In this document: piece by piece, positions 15,850 through 23,402 of the stretch
Numbering within the stretch: the first letter of the stretch is position 1
Layout of the letters: each line of letters starts with the position of its first letter
DNA from: JAVWMQ01 sp036637375
GTDB taxonomy: Bacteria > Bacillota > Clostridia > Peptostreptococcales > Anaerovoracaceae
Assembly (NCBI GenBank): GCA_036637375.1
Contig: JAVWMQ010000024.1
Coordinates: 1-26,883 of the forward strand
Reading direction: 5' to 3'
DNA length: 26,883 nt
Position numbers and translations under genes: made by a program
Notes under the pieces: model-generated
Seen by the model: only the letters and a program-made list of their open reading frames with translations
Databases searched by the model: none
What the model was told of the DNA's origin: nothing

Positions 15850-16590
15850 CTAAACATTTAATTTTAACAATCTTGCAATATTTTTATAAAAAATCATTTC
15901 TTCTGCCTCTTTGCCAAGCTTTGCTGATTTAATTTTTTCAACTTCCAAAATTGGATTATCTGTTGGGATATCGGTCCCGAACAAAACTCTATCTGCGCCA
16001 ATTTCTTCTACTGCTTTCTTAATTCCCCATGTAAATGGTTGTTCGCAAGTTTCAAGATAAACATTTGGATTTCTCTTTGCAATCTCAATAGCATCGTTTT
16101 GATGATAAAATCCTCCCATATGTCCAAGAATTATATTTGTTTCTGGCGCTTCTGCTATGCCAGCCTCAATTTCTAGAGGTAAACACATTAATTCATCTGA
16201 ACAATGATAAAGTACTGGCATTCCATATTCACCAGCCATTTGCATAATCTTAATAACAGTTGGTGCAAAAGCAGGCAACGCATAATCTACTGGATGAAGC
16301 TTAACACCTTTGAACCCATAGACTTCTATAGCTTCTTTTAATGTGTCTAAAGTTTTTTGCCCATGGTTCGGATCTAATCTAATAAATGGAATAAATCTGT
16401 CTGGATATTTGTCTCTAGCAGCTGCAATATATTTAACAGCATTTGGATTGAAGCCTGGCGCATTGCAATATGTGCTTATACAAGCCATGTCTATTCCAGC
16501 CATATCCATATACTCGATAACCTTTTCTGGTGGATCTATCCATCCTGTTTCTATAAATTCATCTGAATGTGCGTGTGAATCAATAATCAT
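15850..16590 (-). CDS. Amidohydrolase-2 family metal-dependent hydrolase (COG2159-like)
   Basis: A 246-residue TIM-barrel hydrolase. Metal-site motifs are intact: DSHAHSD (4-10, HxH), GVKLHP, YHCSD, GHMGG and FGTDIP, so hydrolysis, or decarboxylation as in some family members, is possible. AAAGGAGG before the ATG supports the start. It is the first gene after sigma-54 promoter P1 and is followed at 11 bp by the degenerate paralogue. Its position at the head of a transport, two-component and M20 locus suggests it acts on the imported compound or a product of it. Substrate class is not resolved. Confidence 0.88.
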   Translation of the reverse strand: MIIDSHAHSDEFIETGWIDPPEKVIEYMDMAGIDMACISTYCNAPGFNPNAVKYIAAARDKYPDRFIPFIRLDPNHGQKTLDTLKEAIEVYGFKGVKLHPVDYALPAFAPTVIKIMQMAGEYGMPVLYHCSDELMCLPLEIEAGIAEAPETNIILGHMGGFYHQNDAIEIAKRNPNVYLETCEQPFTWGIKKAVEEIGADRVLFGTDIPTDNPILEVEKIKSAKLGKEAEEMIFYKNIARLLKLNV

Positions 16591-16642
16591 TTTTGTCCTC
16601 CTTTGTTTTCAAAACTACTACTTACATATATTTATTATATAA

Positions 16643-16659
16643 AGCAAGTTTTGTGCCAA
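16643..16659 (-). promoter_or_regulatory. Sigma-54 (-24/-12) promoter P1
   Basis: The minus strand reads TTGGCACAAAACTTGC, a near-consensus RpoN promoter with GG (16656-16657) and GC (16644-16645) separated by 10 bases. Predicted start near 16632, about 42 bases upstream of the first amidohydrolase ATG. Confidence 0.9.
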
Positions 16660-16721
16660 CATCATTTTTATCTCAAAAGCCTACATTCTCTAGCTTTTTT
16701 TATATTACACACCCAATATCC

Positions 16722-16737
16722 GTGCCACTTTTGGCAC
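16722..16737. promoter_or_regulatory. Activator-binding dyad (UAS) of promoter P1
   Basis: GTGCCA-N4-TGGCAC, a perfect dyad. Its centre is 85 bp from the -12 GC of P1, the same distance as at P2. It also lies about 16 bp upstream of the -35 box of the divergent small membrane-protein gene. Confidence 0.82.
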
Positions 16738-16752
16738 ACTATCCAAAAAAAG

Positions 16753-16781
16753 TTGCTATCCTAAATGGCATATAGTATAAT
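16753..16781 (+). promoter_or_regulatory. Sigma-A promoter of the small membrane protein
   Basis: TTGCTA (16753-16758) and consensus TATAAT (16776-16781) with 17-base spacing, about 35 bases before the ribosome site. Confidence 0.7.
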
Positions 16782-16822
16782 TTATCATTATTAGGAATAG
16801 TTATTTTATAAGGAGAAAAGAT

Positions 16823-17068
16823 ATGAAAAGATTTTTTACCATTTTGCTCGGAGCTGGATCTCTCGTTTATATTCTCGGATTAGTGCTAGGACGTTTTCTA
16901 AATATACCTAGTTACATATTTACAACTTCACTGGGTATTATTCTTACTTCCCAGGCTTACCTAAGTTATGAAAGATACAAGGAATCAAAGAGAGTCTTGG
17001 ACATTATGATACCTGCATTATTTTTAATTTTGCTTGCATACCTATTTTTTATTAGTATAACTAAATAA
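16823..17068 (+). CDS. Small hypothetical membrane protein (three helices)
   Basis: An 81-residue protein I do not recognise. It has about three hydrophobic segments (roughly 7-25, 29-47 and 58-78) and a short basic loop (YERYKESKR, about 49-57). AAGGAGA upstream of the ATG, a good sigma-A promoter and a terminator right after it show it is a real monocistronic gene. It is divergent from the sigma-54 locus and shares its intergenic region, including the activator dyad, so its expression may be affected by that regulator. No function is claimed. Confidence 0.75.
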   Translation: MKRFFTILLGAGSLVYILGLVLGRFLNIPSYIFTTSLGIILTSQAYLSYERYKESKRVLDIMIPALFLILLAYLFFISITK

Positions 17069-17080
17069 ACTTGTACGCAT

Positions 17081-17124
17081 AAAAAATCACCCACAAAACC
17101 AAACTGTGGGTGATTTGTTTTTTT
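17081..17124. terminator. Bidirectional terminator between small membrane protein and ABC permease
   Basis: A 12-bp stem (17084-17095 and 17105-17116) around a 9-base loop, with seven T on the plus strand (17118-17124) and six A before it (17081-17086), which give a T-tract on the minus strand. It serves both convergent genes. Confidence 0.88.
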
Positions 17125-17136
17125 ACACTTTAACTT

Positions 17137-18735
17137 TTATCCCTTAAGCCCATCATAAAGCCTAACTCCAACTGTAACTAATGTTCTATACGCAAATAGT
17201 ACTAAAGCGCAAAACAATGAAACAACGATAAATCCATAAGTCAGCATAGGTATAAATTTGTCTAAAACTATAATATATAATAAAAGCGGTATACCAATCG
17301 TTGCCACAGAAACTAGCATAGCCAATATAGGTGCCGCCCCCTGCTTAATAGCTACAACTTCATTAATCCAATCAAACTTTGGATATTTCAAGTTGATAAT
17401 AACTCCAATAATACCATTAAAAATAGTAAATGTAATTGGTAGTAAATAAGCGATTAATGCTCCAACTATTGACAGCTTCAATGTAACTACGCAAATTGTT
17501 ACAGACACAATTATAAATGGCAAACTAATTATAATGTGAGGCAATGCTTTTGAAAGCAAAACATCTTTATCCCTAATTGGCATAGATTGACTTAGCCAAA
17601 GTGTTTTTGCCTCAATCGAAATAGTAGGTGCAGAAATTATTACCATTGCTGATAACCCTGCAAAACAAACACCAACAAAAACACCGACAGTTTCAAGGCT
17701 GACCCCAAATTGAGTTAACTGAGGTATAATACTATCGCCTTTAATTGCCAAGTATACAGCCCCCATCAACATAAATGGTAGTCCAATTCCCGCATTAAAC
17801 ATATACATAGGTTTTTGCACAAAATGTTCAATTTCTTTTTTTATCAGAGCTCCCATCAAGGAGTTCTTTTTCATTTCTCCTCGTTTATAAACAGCCTTCT
17901 TCATACCTCTTTTAGATGTTGCAATCTTGATAAATGATTTATTTAGTACCACACATACTATCATAAATGGTATTAATGTCCATAATATGAACAATCCAAT
18001 CTGTCCAAAATCCCCATCAGCAATACCCTTACCCATTGCAAAAAATGGTGGAAGTGCTTTTTGAACTGCTTCTCCAATTGCTTCTCCGTTTTGTATTAAC
18101 AAACTTAGGTATTTTTGAAGACTAAAGCATACATACATATAACCTGCAAAAAGAATTACAGTTAAAGTAGTTATTACTAAATTCTTGTTTCTCATTTTTG
18201 AATTTATATATCCAATTACCCACCCAATTATCAACGATATTGCTAGGGCAAAAATCGGTAGTGCCAAAATTGATATTGCAAATACTAACAACTGACTTGC
18301 CGTCACCGACTGGGTGATTACATAAATAATTATTGCTGGCAGAACTACAATTAATTCATATATGTAGTTTACAATGAGTAACCCTACAACTCTAGATGCC
18401 AATATATATTTGATTGGAATTGGCATAGATAACAAAAGTTCATTGTCCTTTGCCTCATATATTTGACTTTGAGTCAAAAACACACTACCTATGAAGCACA
18501 AGAAAAACGCCACTATTCCCATAAATCCAAAATATAGCCAAGTTAAGCCTAATGCGGCAAAAGGTTCACATATTGCCTTAAATAACCCACCCAGAGTTGT
18601 TCCTAGAACAACAATTAGCAAGATTATTAAAAAAATATATCCCGTACTGCCTCCACTTTTCATTTTCTTTTTGTCTGTTTTGAAACTAATTGCAAGCACC
18701 GAATTTAGTTGCACTAATAATAATGACTTAAACAT
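17137..18735 (-). CDS. ABC-2-type transporter permease
   Basis: A 532-residue integral membrane protein with about 12 hydrophobic helices and a long basic cytoplasmic stretch near 275-300 (KRGMKKAVYKRGEMKKN). The N-terminal part (SVFLTQSQIYEAKDNELLLSMPIPIKYILASRV) is typical of ABC-2 exporter permeases in Bacillota. Its ribosome site (GGAGGG) lies inside the end of the ATPase gene and only one base separates the genes, so the two are translationally coupled and form one transporter. It is followed by a bidirectional terminator. Likely an exporter; cargo (drug, peptide or lipid) unknown. Confidence 0.9.
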   Translation of the reverse strand: MFKSLLLVQLNSVLAISFKTDKKKMKSGGSTGYIFLIILLIVVLGTTLGGLFKAICEPFAALGLTWLYFGFMGIVAFFLCFIGSVFLTQSQIYEAKDNELLLSMPIPIKYILASRVVGLLIVNYIYELIVVLPAIIIYVITQSVTASQLLVFAISILALPIFALAISLIIGWVIGYINSKMRNKNLVITTLTVILFAGYMYVCFSLQKYLSLLIQNGEAIGEAVQKALPPFFAMGKGIADGDFGQIGLFILWTLIPFMIVCVVLNKSFIKIATSKRGMKKAVYKRGEMKKNSLMGALIKKEIEHFVQKPMYMFNAGIGLPFMLMGAVYLAIKGDSIIPQLTQFGVSLETVGVFVGVCFAGLSAMVIISAPTISIEAKTLWLSQSMPIRDKDVLLSKALPHIIISLPFIIVSVTICVVTLKLSIVGALIAYLLPITFTIFNGIIGVIINLKYPKFDWINEVVAIKQGAAPILAMLVSVATIGIPLLLYIIVLDKFIPMLTYGFIVVSLFCALVLFAYRTLVTVGVRLYDGLKG

Positions 18736-18736
18736 A

Positions 18737-19441
18737 TTAGCCCTCCAATTCTAAGAAAACGTTTTCAAGAGAAGTATTACCTTTAACTTCCTCAGTTGTT
18801 CCACTTGTTACAAGTTTGCCTTCTTTAATTATTGCAATCTTATCACATAATTTTTCTGCAACTTCAAGAACGTGGGTAGAAAAAAATATTGCTCCACCTC
18901 TATCACAAAGTTCTCTCATAATGCCTTTTAATTGATGCGCAGCTTTTGGATCAAGTCCTACAAATGGTTCATCCATAATTAATAATTTAGGTTCATGAAT
19001 TAGAGTCGCAATTATTGCAAGCTTTTGTTTCATACCATGAGAATATGCACTTATTGGCTGTGCAAAATCATCTGTCAACTGGAACAAGTCCCCATACTTG
19101 GCAATTCTAGCTTCTCTATCTTCCTTAGACACCTGGTATACGTCTGCAATAAAATTCAAATATTTTATCCCGGTAAAAAACTCATATAAGTCAGGATTGT
19201 CTGGAATGTAACCCATCTTCGCTTTGCATTCTATTGGATTTTCCTTTATGGAAATTCCATCAACTAATATTTCCCCACTGTCAAAATTCAAAATTCCACA
19301 ACAAGATTTAATTGCTGTAGTTTTGCCAGCGCCATTATGTCCAATGAAGCCGTACAATTCACCACTTTTAATATGAATAGTTAAATCATCTACTGCCTTT
19401 TTGTCACCGTATGTCTTAGTCAAACTATTTATCTTTAACAT
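18737..19441 (-). CDS. ABC transporter ATP-binding protein (ABC-2 exporter type)
   Basis: A 234-residue ATPase. Walker A GHNGAGKTT (34-42), signature YSHGMKQKL (133-141), Walker B LLIMDEP (153-159) with the following GLD, and the H-loop in FFSTHVLEVAEKLCD (about 187-201) are complete, so ATP hydrolysis is expected. The position after YIP that often holds a Q-loop glutamine is D81, as in several BcrA/CcmA-type proteins. AAGGAGG precedes the ATG. It heads the two-gene operon with the permease. An exporter for an antimicrobial or lipid is possible, but no immunity or biosynthesis genes are nearby. Confidence 0.93.
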   Translation of the reverse strand: MLKINSLTKTYGDKKAVDDLTIHIKSGELYGFIGHNGAGKTTAIKSCCGILNFDSGEILVDGISIKENPIECKAKMGYIPDNPDLYEFFTGIKYLNFIADVYQVSKEDREARIAKYGDLFQLTDDFAQPISAYSHGMKQKLAIIATLIHEPKLLIMDEPFVGLDPKAAHQLKGIMRELCDRGGAIFFSTHVLEVAEKLCDKIAIIKEGKLVTSGTTEEVKGNTSLENVFLELEG

Positions 19442-19480
19442 TTATTCCTCCTTAACTCCTTTTCGCTACATTTGACTAAT

Positions 19481-19509
19481 ATTATACACCTATACATCAC
19501 CCTTAACAA
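19481..19509 (-). promoter_or_regulatory. Sigma-A promoter of the ABC operon
   Basis: On the minus strand TTGTTA (19504-19509) and consensus TATAAT (19481-19486) are 17 bases apart, with a leader of about 30 bases to the ATPase start. Confidence 0.65.
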
Positions 19510-19574
19510 TACTTGCACCTATCAATATTCCAAAGTTCTGTCAATTTGTTTCTTTCCTCATTATCACTTATTAT

Positions 19575-19583
19575 GGTATACTA
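19575..19583 (+). promoter_or_regulatory. Candidate extended -10 promoter of the antiporter
   Basis: TGGTATACT is an extended -10 box about 50 bases upstream of the antiporter start; no good -35 was found. A small dyad (19595-19600 with 19608-19613) lies in the predicted leader. Confidence 0.4.
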
Positions 19584-19635
19584 TTAATAACAAAGCTATT
19601 GGGAATATAGCTATTTTAATATAAAGGAGTTATCT

Positions 19636-21072
19636 ATGCATTTAAACATTCTCATTGTTGCAATTATATTGCTTTTGTGCCTACTTCTAAACAAGATATC
19701 AAGTAAGCTTGGAATCCCCATGCTTTTGGCATTTATTCTACTTGGTATGGTGTTTGGTTCAGATGGCATATTTAAAATTTATTTTGATAATTACAAAATT
19801 GCGGAACAGGTATGCAGCGCTGCATTAATCTTTATAATGTTCTATGGTGGTTTTGGTACAAATTTAAAAGCTGCAAAGCCAGTTGCCGTCAAATCCCTGT
19901 TCTTGTCCACCTTAGGAGTTATATTTACAGCTACCTTGACCGGACTTTTTTGTTATTATGTGCTACATATGCACTTCCTTGAAAGCATGCTTCTTGGTTC
20001 TATAATTAGTTCCACTGATGCAGCTTCTGTTTTTTCAATCTTACGTTCCAAGAAATTGAATCTCAAGTACAATACAGCTTCAATGCTTGAAATCGAAAGT
20101 GGAAGTAATGATCCTTTTTCATATATGCTCACTATAATAGTTTTATCTTTGATGACTGGAGACTTTAGCAGTGGCAATTTAATTTTAATGATCTTTGCTC
20201 AAATTGCTTTTGGTATTTTAGTTGGTTTTGCTACAGCTGCAATTGGCGATGCTATTTTATCTAAGCACAAATTTACAACTGATGGTTTTGATTCTATATT
20301 CGTTTTTGCACTGGCCTTAATCGCTTTTGCTGGGGCATCTGTTATTGGTGGTAATGGCTATCTTAGTGTATACATCGCTGGTATAATCCTTGGAGATAAA
20401 CCTTTAAACAACAAAAAAGCCTTAGTACACTTCTTTGACGGTGTTACAGGCCTAACACAGATGTTAATTTTCTTTTTGCTTGGATTATTGTCTTTCCCTT
20501 CCAACTTGGTGGAAATTTGGTGGATATCTCTAGCAATAGCATTATTCCTAACATTCGTTGCTAGACCAATTGCTGTATTTGCAATACTATCACCTTGTAG
20601 ATGTAGCTTTAAACAAAAACTTCTTGTTTCGTGGGCAGGATTAAGAGGTGCTGCCTCAATTGTATTTGCAATTGTTGCGGTTGCAAGCCCTGTTCCTTTG
20701 GAGAACGATATATTCCATATAGTATTTTTTATAGTATTATTCTCCATAAGCATTCAAGGCTCATTAATTGGAATTATTTCAAAACTTCTAGATATGATCG
20801 ACAACGACGTTGACGTAATGGAAACCTTTAACGATTACTCTGATGGCGACAAAATGGGCTTTATTGAAACAACTGTAGATAGAAAACATAAATTTTATGA
20901 CAAAAAAATAAATGGAATTAAGCTTATTGCTGATTTAGAAGTTGCACTCGTAATGCGTAAAGGCGTAAGTTTGCCACCATCAAATGATCTCATCATCGAA
21001 TCTGGTGATACTGTTATTTTAAGTAGTTTAAATTTGACCGATGAAATAAAACAATTTGTAGAAAATCTATAA
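19636..21072 (+). CDS. CPA1-family cation/proton antiporter with C-terminal TrkA-C domain (NhaP2/CvrA-like)
   Basis: A 478-residue protein. Residues 1 to about 390 form a 12-13 helix antiporter of the CPA1 type, with SSTDAASV (125-132) and ESGSNDP (154-160, N158/D159) as the ion-binding motifs. Residues about 400-478 look like a cytoplasmic TrkA-C domain (DRKHKFYDKKINGIKLIADLEVALVMRKG...), which points to K+/H+ exchange with ligand control, as in NhaP2/CvrA, rather than a simple Na+/H+ exchanger. AAAGGAG upstream supports the ATG. Monocistronic, convergent with the LysR gene. Inferred role: cytoplasmic pH and potassium balance. Confidence 0.88.
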   Translation: MHLNILIVAIILLLCLLLNKISSKLGIPMLLAFILLGMVFGSDGIFKIYFDNYKIAEQVCSAALIFIMFYGGFGTNLKAAKPVAVKSLFLSTLGVIFTATLTGLFCYYVLHMHFLESMLLGSIISSTDAASVFSILRSKKLNLKYNTASMLEIESGSNDPFSYMLTIIVLSLMTGDFSSGNLILMIFAQIAFGILVGFATAAIGDAILSKHKFTTDGFDSIFVFALALIAFAGASVIGGNGYLSVYIAGIILGDKPLNNKKALVHFFDGVTGLTQMLIFFLLGLLSFPSNLVEIWWISLAIALFLTFVARPIAVFAILSPCRCSFKQKLLVSWAGLRGAASIVFAIVAVASPVPLENDIFHIVFFIVLFSISIQGSLIGIISKLLDMIDNDVDVMETFNDYSDGDKMGFIETTVDRKHKFYDKKINGIKLIADLEVALVMRKGVSLPPSNDLIIESGDTVILSSLNLTDEIKQFVENL

Positions 21073-21107
21073 CAAAAATTGTAAAATCTATAGGGGTATA
21101 AATAAAC

Positions 21108-21142
21108 TAGAGGGTTACGAATTAATTTTTCGTAGCCCTCTA
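21108..21142. terminator. Convergent terminator between antiporter and LysR genes
   Basis: A 13-bp stem (21108-21120 with 21130-21142) with one G-U pair on the plus strand (C-A mismatch on the minus) and a T/A-rich tail on both sides. Probably bidirectional; T-tracts are weak, so efficiency is uncertain. Confidence 0.6.
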
Positions 21143-21164
21143 TTACTAATCTAAATAAACATAC

Positions 21165-22106
21165 TTATTCATCTAAGTGATTTTCTTTTTCTATCTTAAC
21201 TGCCACCTTTGTAAGTTCATTAATATATTCTGTAGCTATTGGTGACAAAATATAGTCCTTCCTCATAATCCAGCCAAACTCACTTTCCAGTGGCTGGTTT
21301 TTAACTTTTATAAACCTTAGTTCTTTGTATAGCTGGAATTTTTCAAAGCTCTTTTTGTTATTAAAATCAAGAGTAAAGCCATCTGTTTGATTTACAAAAG
21401 TCATTATTGCTCCCATATTACTTAATGAAATATTACACTTCTCCTTGCCAGATCCAAGCACTAATTTCTCAAGTGTTGTCTCTGGATTTCCATCATCATA
21501 AATTACAAAAGGAAAATCTCTCAAATCTTCTAATTTTATTTCATCAGTTTCAATTCTATAAAGCGGGTTATTTGGTCCAATTACAACATACAATTTCTTT
21601 TTTGCTATTTTAGTATACTTAATTCCTTTTTCTCTCATGTAGTTAAGGTAACTATCCTTGCTATCAGCGAATAGAGATATAATACCTATTTCACTTATTC
21701 CATTTACAACATCACTTAAAATAGTTGATATGGGGCAATCTTTTATAGCCAAACTATAATTTTTCTTTTTGTATTTTTTGTAAAACTCTATAAATATTTC
21801 ATTGGCTAAGGGGCTATACATATTTGAAATAGAAAGTTCTTCCTTATATTCACTATCGTCTCCTCTGTTTTTTAGAATGTCAATCTGGCTTGCTATGTAT
21901 TTGGCATTGTTGTAAACTTCCATACCAAAACCTGTCAAAGAAATTCCTCTTGAACCTCTTTGCAGAATCGGTTTATTAAATTCTTTTTCCAAGTTCTTTA
22001 CAGAATTGCTAAGTGCCGATTGAGACATGAACATATTTTGTGCTGCTTTATTAATAGATCCACATTCCACTATCTCTATTAATTGCTTTAATTGTTCTAT
22101 TTTCAT
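21165..22106 (-). CDS. LysR-family transcriptional regulator
   Basis: A LysR-type regulator of 313 residues from the ATG at 22106. The N-terminal helix-turn-helix (MKIEQLKQLIEIVECGSINKAAQ..., MSQSALSNSVKNLEKEF) is classic, followed by the two-lobe effector-binding domain. A longer frame using a TTG start at 22136 exists, but AAAGGGG lies just before the ATG at 22106 and the extra residues would fall in the operator, so the shorter start is preferred. It is divergent from the YkvI-type transporter and the aminotransferase, which it probably controls, with an amino acid or related compound as effector. A 24-bp dyad at its own promoter points to autoregulation. Confidence 0.92.
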   Translation of the reverse strand: MKIEQLKQLIEIVECGSINKAAQNMFMSQSALSNSVKNLEKEFNKPILQRGSRGISLTGFGMEVYNNAKYIASQIDILKNRGDDSEYKEELSISNMYSPLANEIFIEFYKKYKKKNYSLAIKDCPISTILSDVVNGISEIGIISLFADSKDSYLNYMREKGIKYTKIAKKKLYVVIGPNNPLYRIETDEIKLEDLRDFPFVIYDDGNPETTLEKLVLGSGKEKCNISLSNMGAIMTFVNQTDGFTLDFNNKKSFEKFQLYKELRFIKVKNQPLESEFGWIMRKDYILSPIATEYINELTKVAVKIEKENHLDE

Positions 22107-22120
22107 AAAAACCCCTTTCA

Positions 22121-22169
22121 ATAATTGTTTTTGCAAACAATTATACTACATTTCCCATGACTATTGCAA
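22121..22169 (-). promoter_or_regulatory. LysR promoter with overlapping 24-bp dyad operator
   Basis: Perfect 10-base arms (22121-22130 ATAATTGTTT and 22135-22144) with a 4-base centre. The dyad overlaps the minus-strand -10 TATAAT (22140-22145) and likely start site; -35 TTGCAA is at 22164-22169 with an 18-base spacer. A typical place for LysR autorepression. The divergent transporter promoter was not clearly seen; the rest of the gap to 22293 holds weak dyads only. Confidence 0.65.
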
Positions 22170-22293
22170 GTTATTTAATTTTTCGATAATAACACTGTTA
22201 TTTTTTGGATAACCACGTTTAATTATATACCTTAACATCTAGTTAGGCGAATTTTTTATCACCTAGTCGTTATTATATTTAGGAGGTCTTATT

Positions 22294-23366
22294 ATGAAAG
22301 AAAAATTAAGTTACGTAAATGTTATTAAATTTGCGGGCGCATATGTCGCTTTTATTATTGGTTCTGGCTTTGCCACAGGACAGGAAATTATGCAGTTTTA
22401 CTCTAACTACGGCATTTGGAGTATCGGTGCTGTTTTAATAAGTATGTTCTTATTCTCATGGGTTGGCGGTTCTGTTATGTCAATGGGACTTGAACACAGA
22501 GGCGAAGAAAAACAAGTCCTTACTGCCTATTCTGCGGTAAATACCTTGGAACTTTTTATGAATACTTCGTGCCAATCTTCTTGTTTGGTGTTGTTGTAAT
22601 TATTATTTCAGGTGCTGGCGCAACGTTAAATGAGTACTATGGATTAAACTACTATGTTGGTTCATTATTCATGGTTGTACTAGTATTTATTGCTTACATC
22701 ATCGGTGTAAACAAACTAGTAAACTTACTTGGATTAATCGGTCCTGCAATTATAGTTTTTTCTATCCTTGTTGCAGTAATAACTCTTATTCCAAATATGG
22801 ATGGTTTATCTGGTGTTGATCAAAAAGTTGCTGCTCATAACCTACCAACTTCTTCACCAAACTGGTGGATCAGTGGAATACTATACTCAGCTTACAATAT
22901 TTTTGGTGCTGTTATCTTCTTATTCACTTTAGGAACTGAAGCACAGTCAAAACGTGAAGCTGCTGCTGGCGGAATTCTTGGAGGCGTACTTCTTATGACT
23001 GCTACTTTCTTCATGAACTTAGCTCTATTATCTAAGATTGATGAAATTGCTGACCTTGCAGTTCCAACATTACATTTAGCAAAAAATATTTCACCAGCAT
23101 TTGGTGTAATATTCTCAATCCTACTTATTTGTGGTATTTTCTCTACTGCAGCCCCAATGTTCTGGACTGTATGTAACAAAGTTACAAAAGAAGGTACTAC
23201 TAAATCAAAGGTTATTGCTCTTGTCTTAATCATTTTGGCTTTTGTCCTTGGGCAGTTCCCATTCGGACAGTTAGTAGGAATTATCTATCCATACACAGGA
23301 TATTTGGGAATGCTACTATTTGTATGCTTACTATACAAACAGGCAACAAAGAAAAAATCAAACTAA
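22294..23366 (+). pseudogene. YkvI-family membrane transporter interrupted by a frameshift
   Basis: The two parts together make a protein of about 357 residues, the normal size for the YkvI/COG3949 family of APC-superfamily-like membrane proteins. Frame one (22294-22599) gives the N-terminus with FIIGSGFATGQEIMQFYSNYG, the first helix break. Frame two continues from about 22557 (FYEYFVPIFLFG...) to the stop at 23366. The break lies at five T (22553-22557); one extra T would restore one continuous reading frame. It may be a sequencing error, a phase-variable tract, a -1 slip on UUU, or a true early pseudogene. AGGAGG seven bases upstream shows the normal start. Likely role if intact: uptake of an amino acid or related compound together with the aminotransferase 36 bp downstream. 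Confidence 0.82.
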
Positions 23367-23402
23367 TACAAATTAACTAGAGCAAATTTAGAAGGTGAAA
23401 AT

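Noticed and set aside
16634..16639. Sigma-A -10 TATAAT just downstream of sigma-54 promoter P1
   Set aside because: No acceptable -35 at 16-18 bases. The sigma-54 element and its dyad explain the region better, though a weak basal promoter cannot be excluded.
22107..22136. Longer LysR start using TTG at 22136
   Set aside because: No ribosome site before it, and the added codons run through the dyad operator. AAAGGGG before the ATG at 22106 decides the start.
22205..22292. Promoter or riboswitch before the YkvI gene
   Set aside because: TTGGAT has no good -10 at proper spacing, and the AGGCGA/TCACCT inverted pair is imperfect. No known riboswitch core was recognised.
22553..22560. Programmed -1 frameshift in the YkvI gene
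   Set aside because: The codons at the slip point (CTT TTT) do not form a standard X-XXY-YYZ heptamer, and no clear downstream stem was seen. A single-tRNA slip on UUU remains possible, so it is mentioned only as an alternative.
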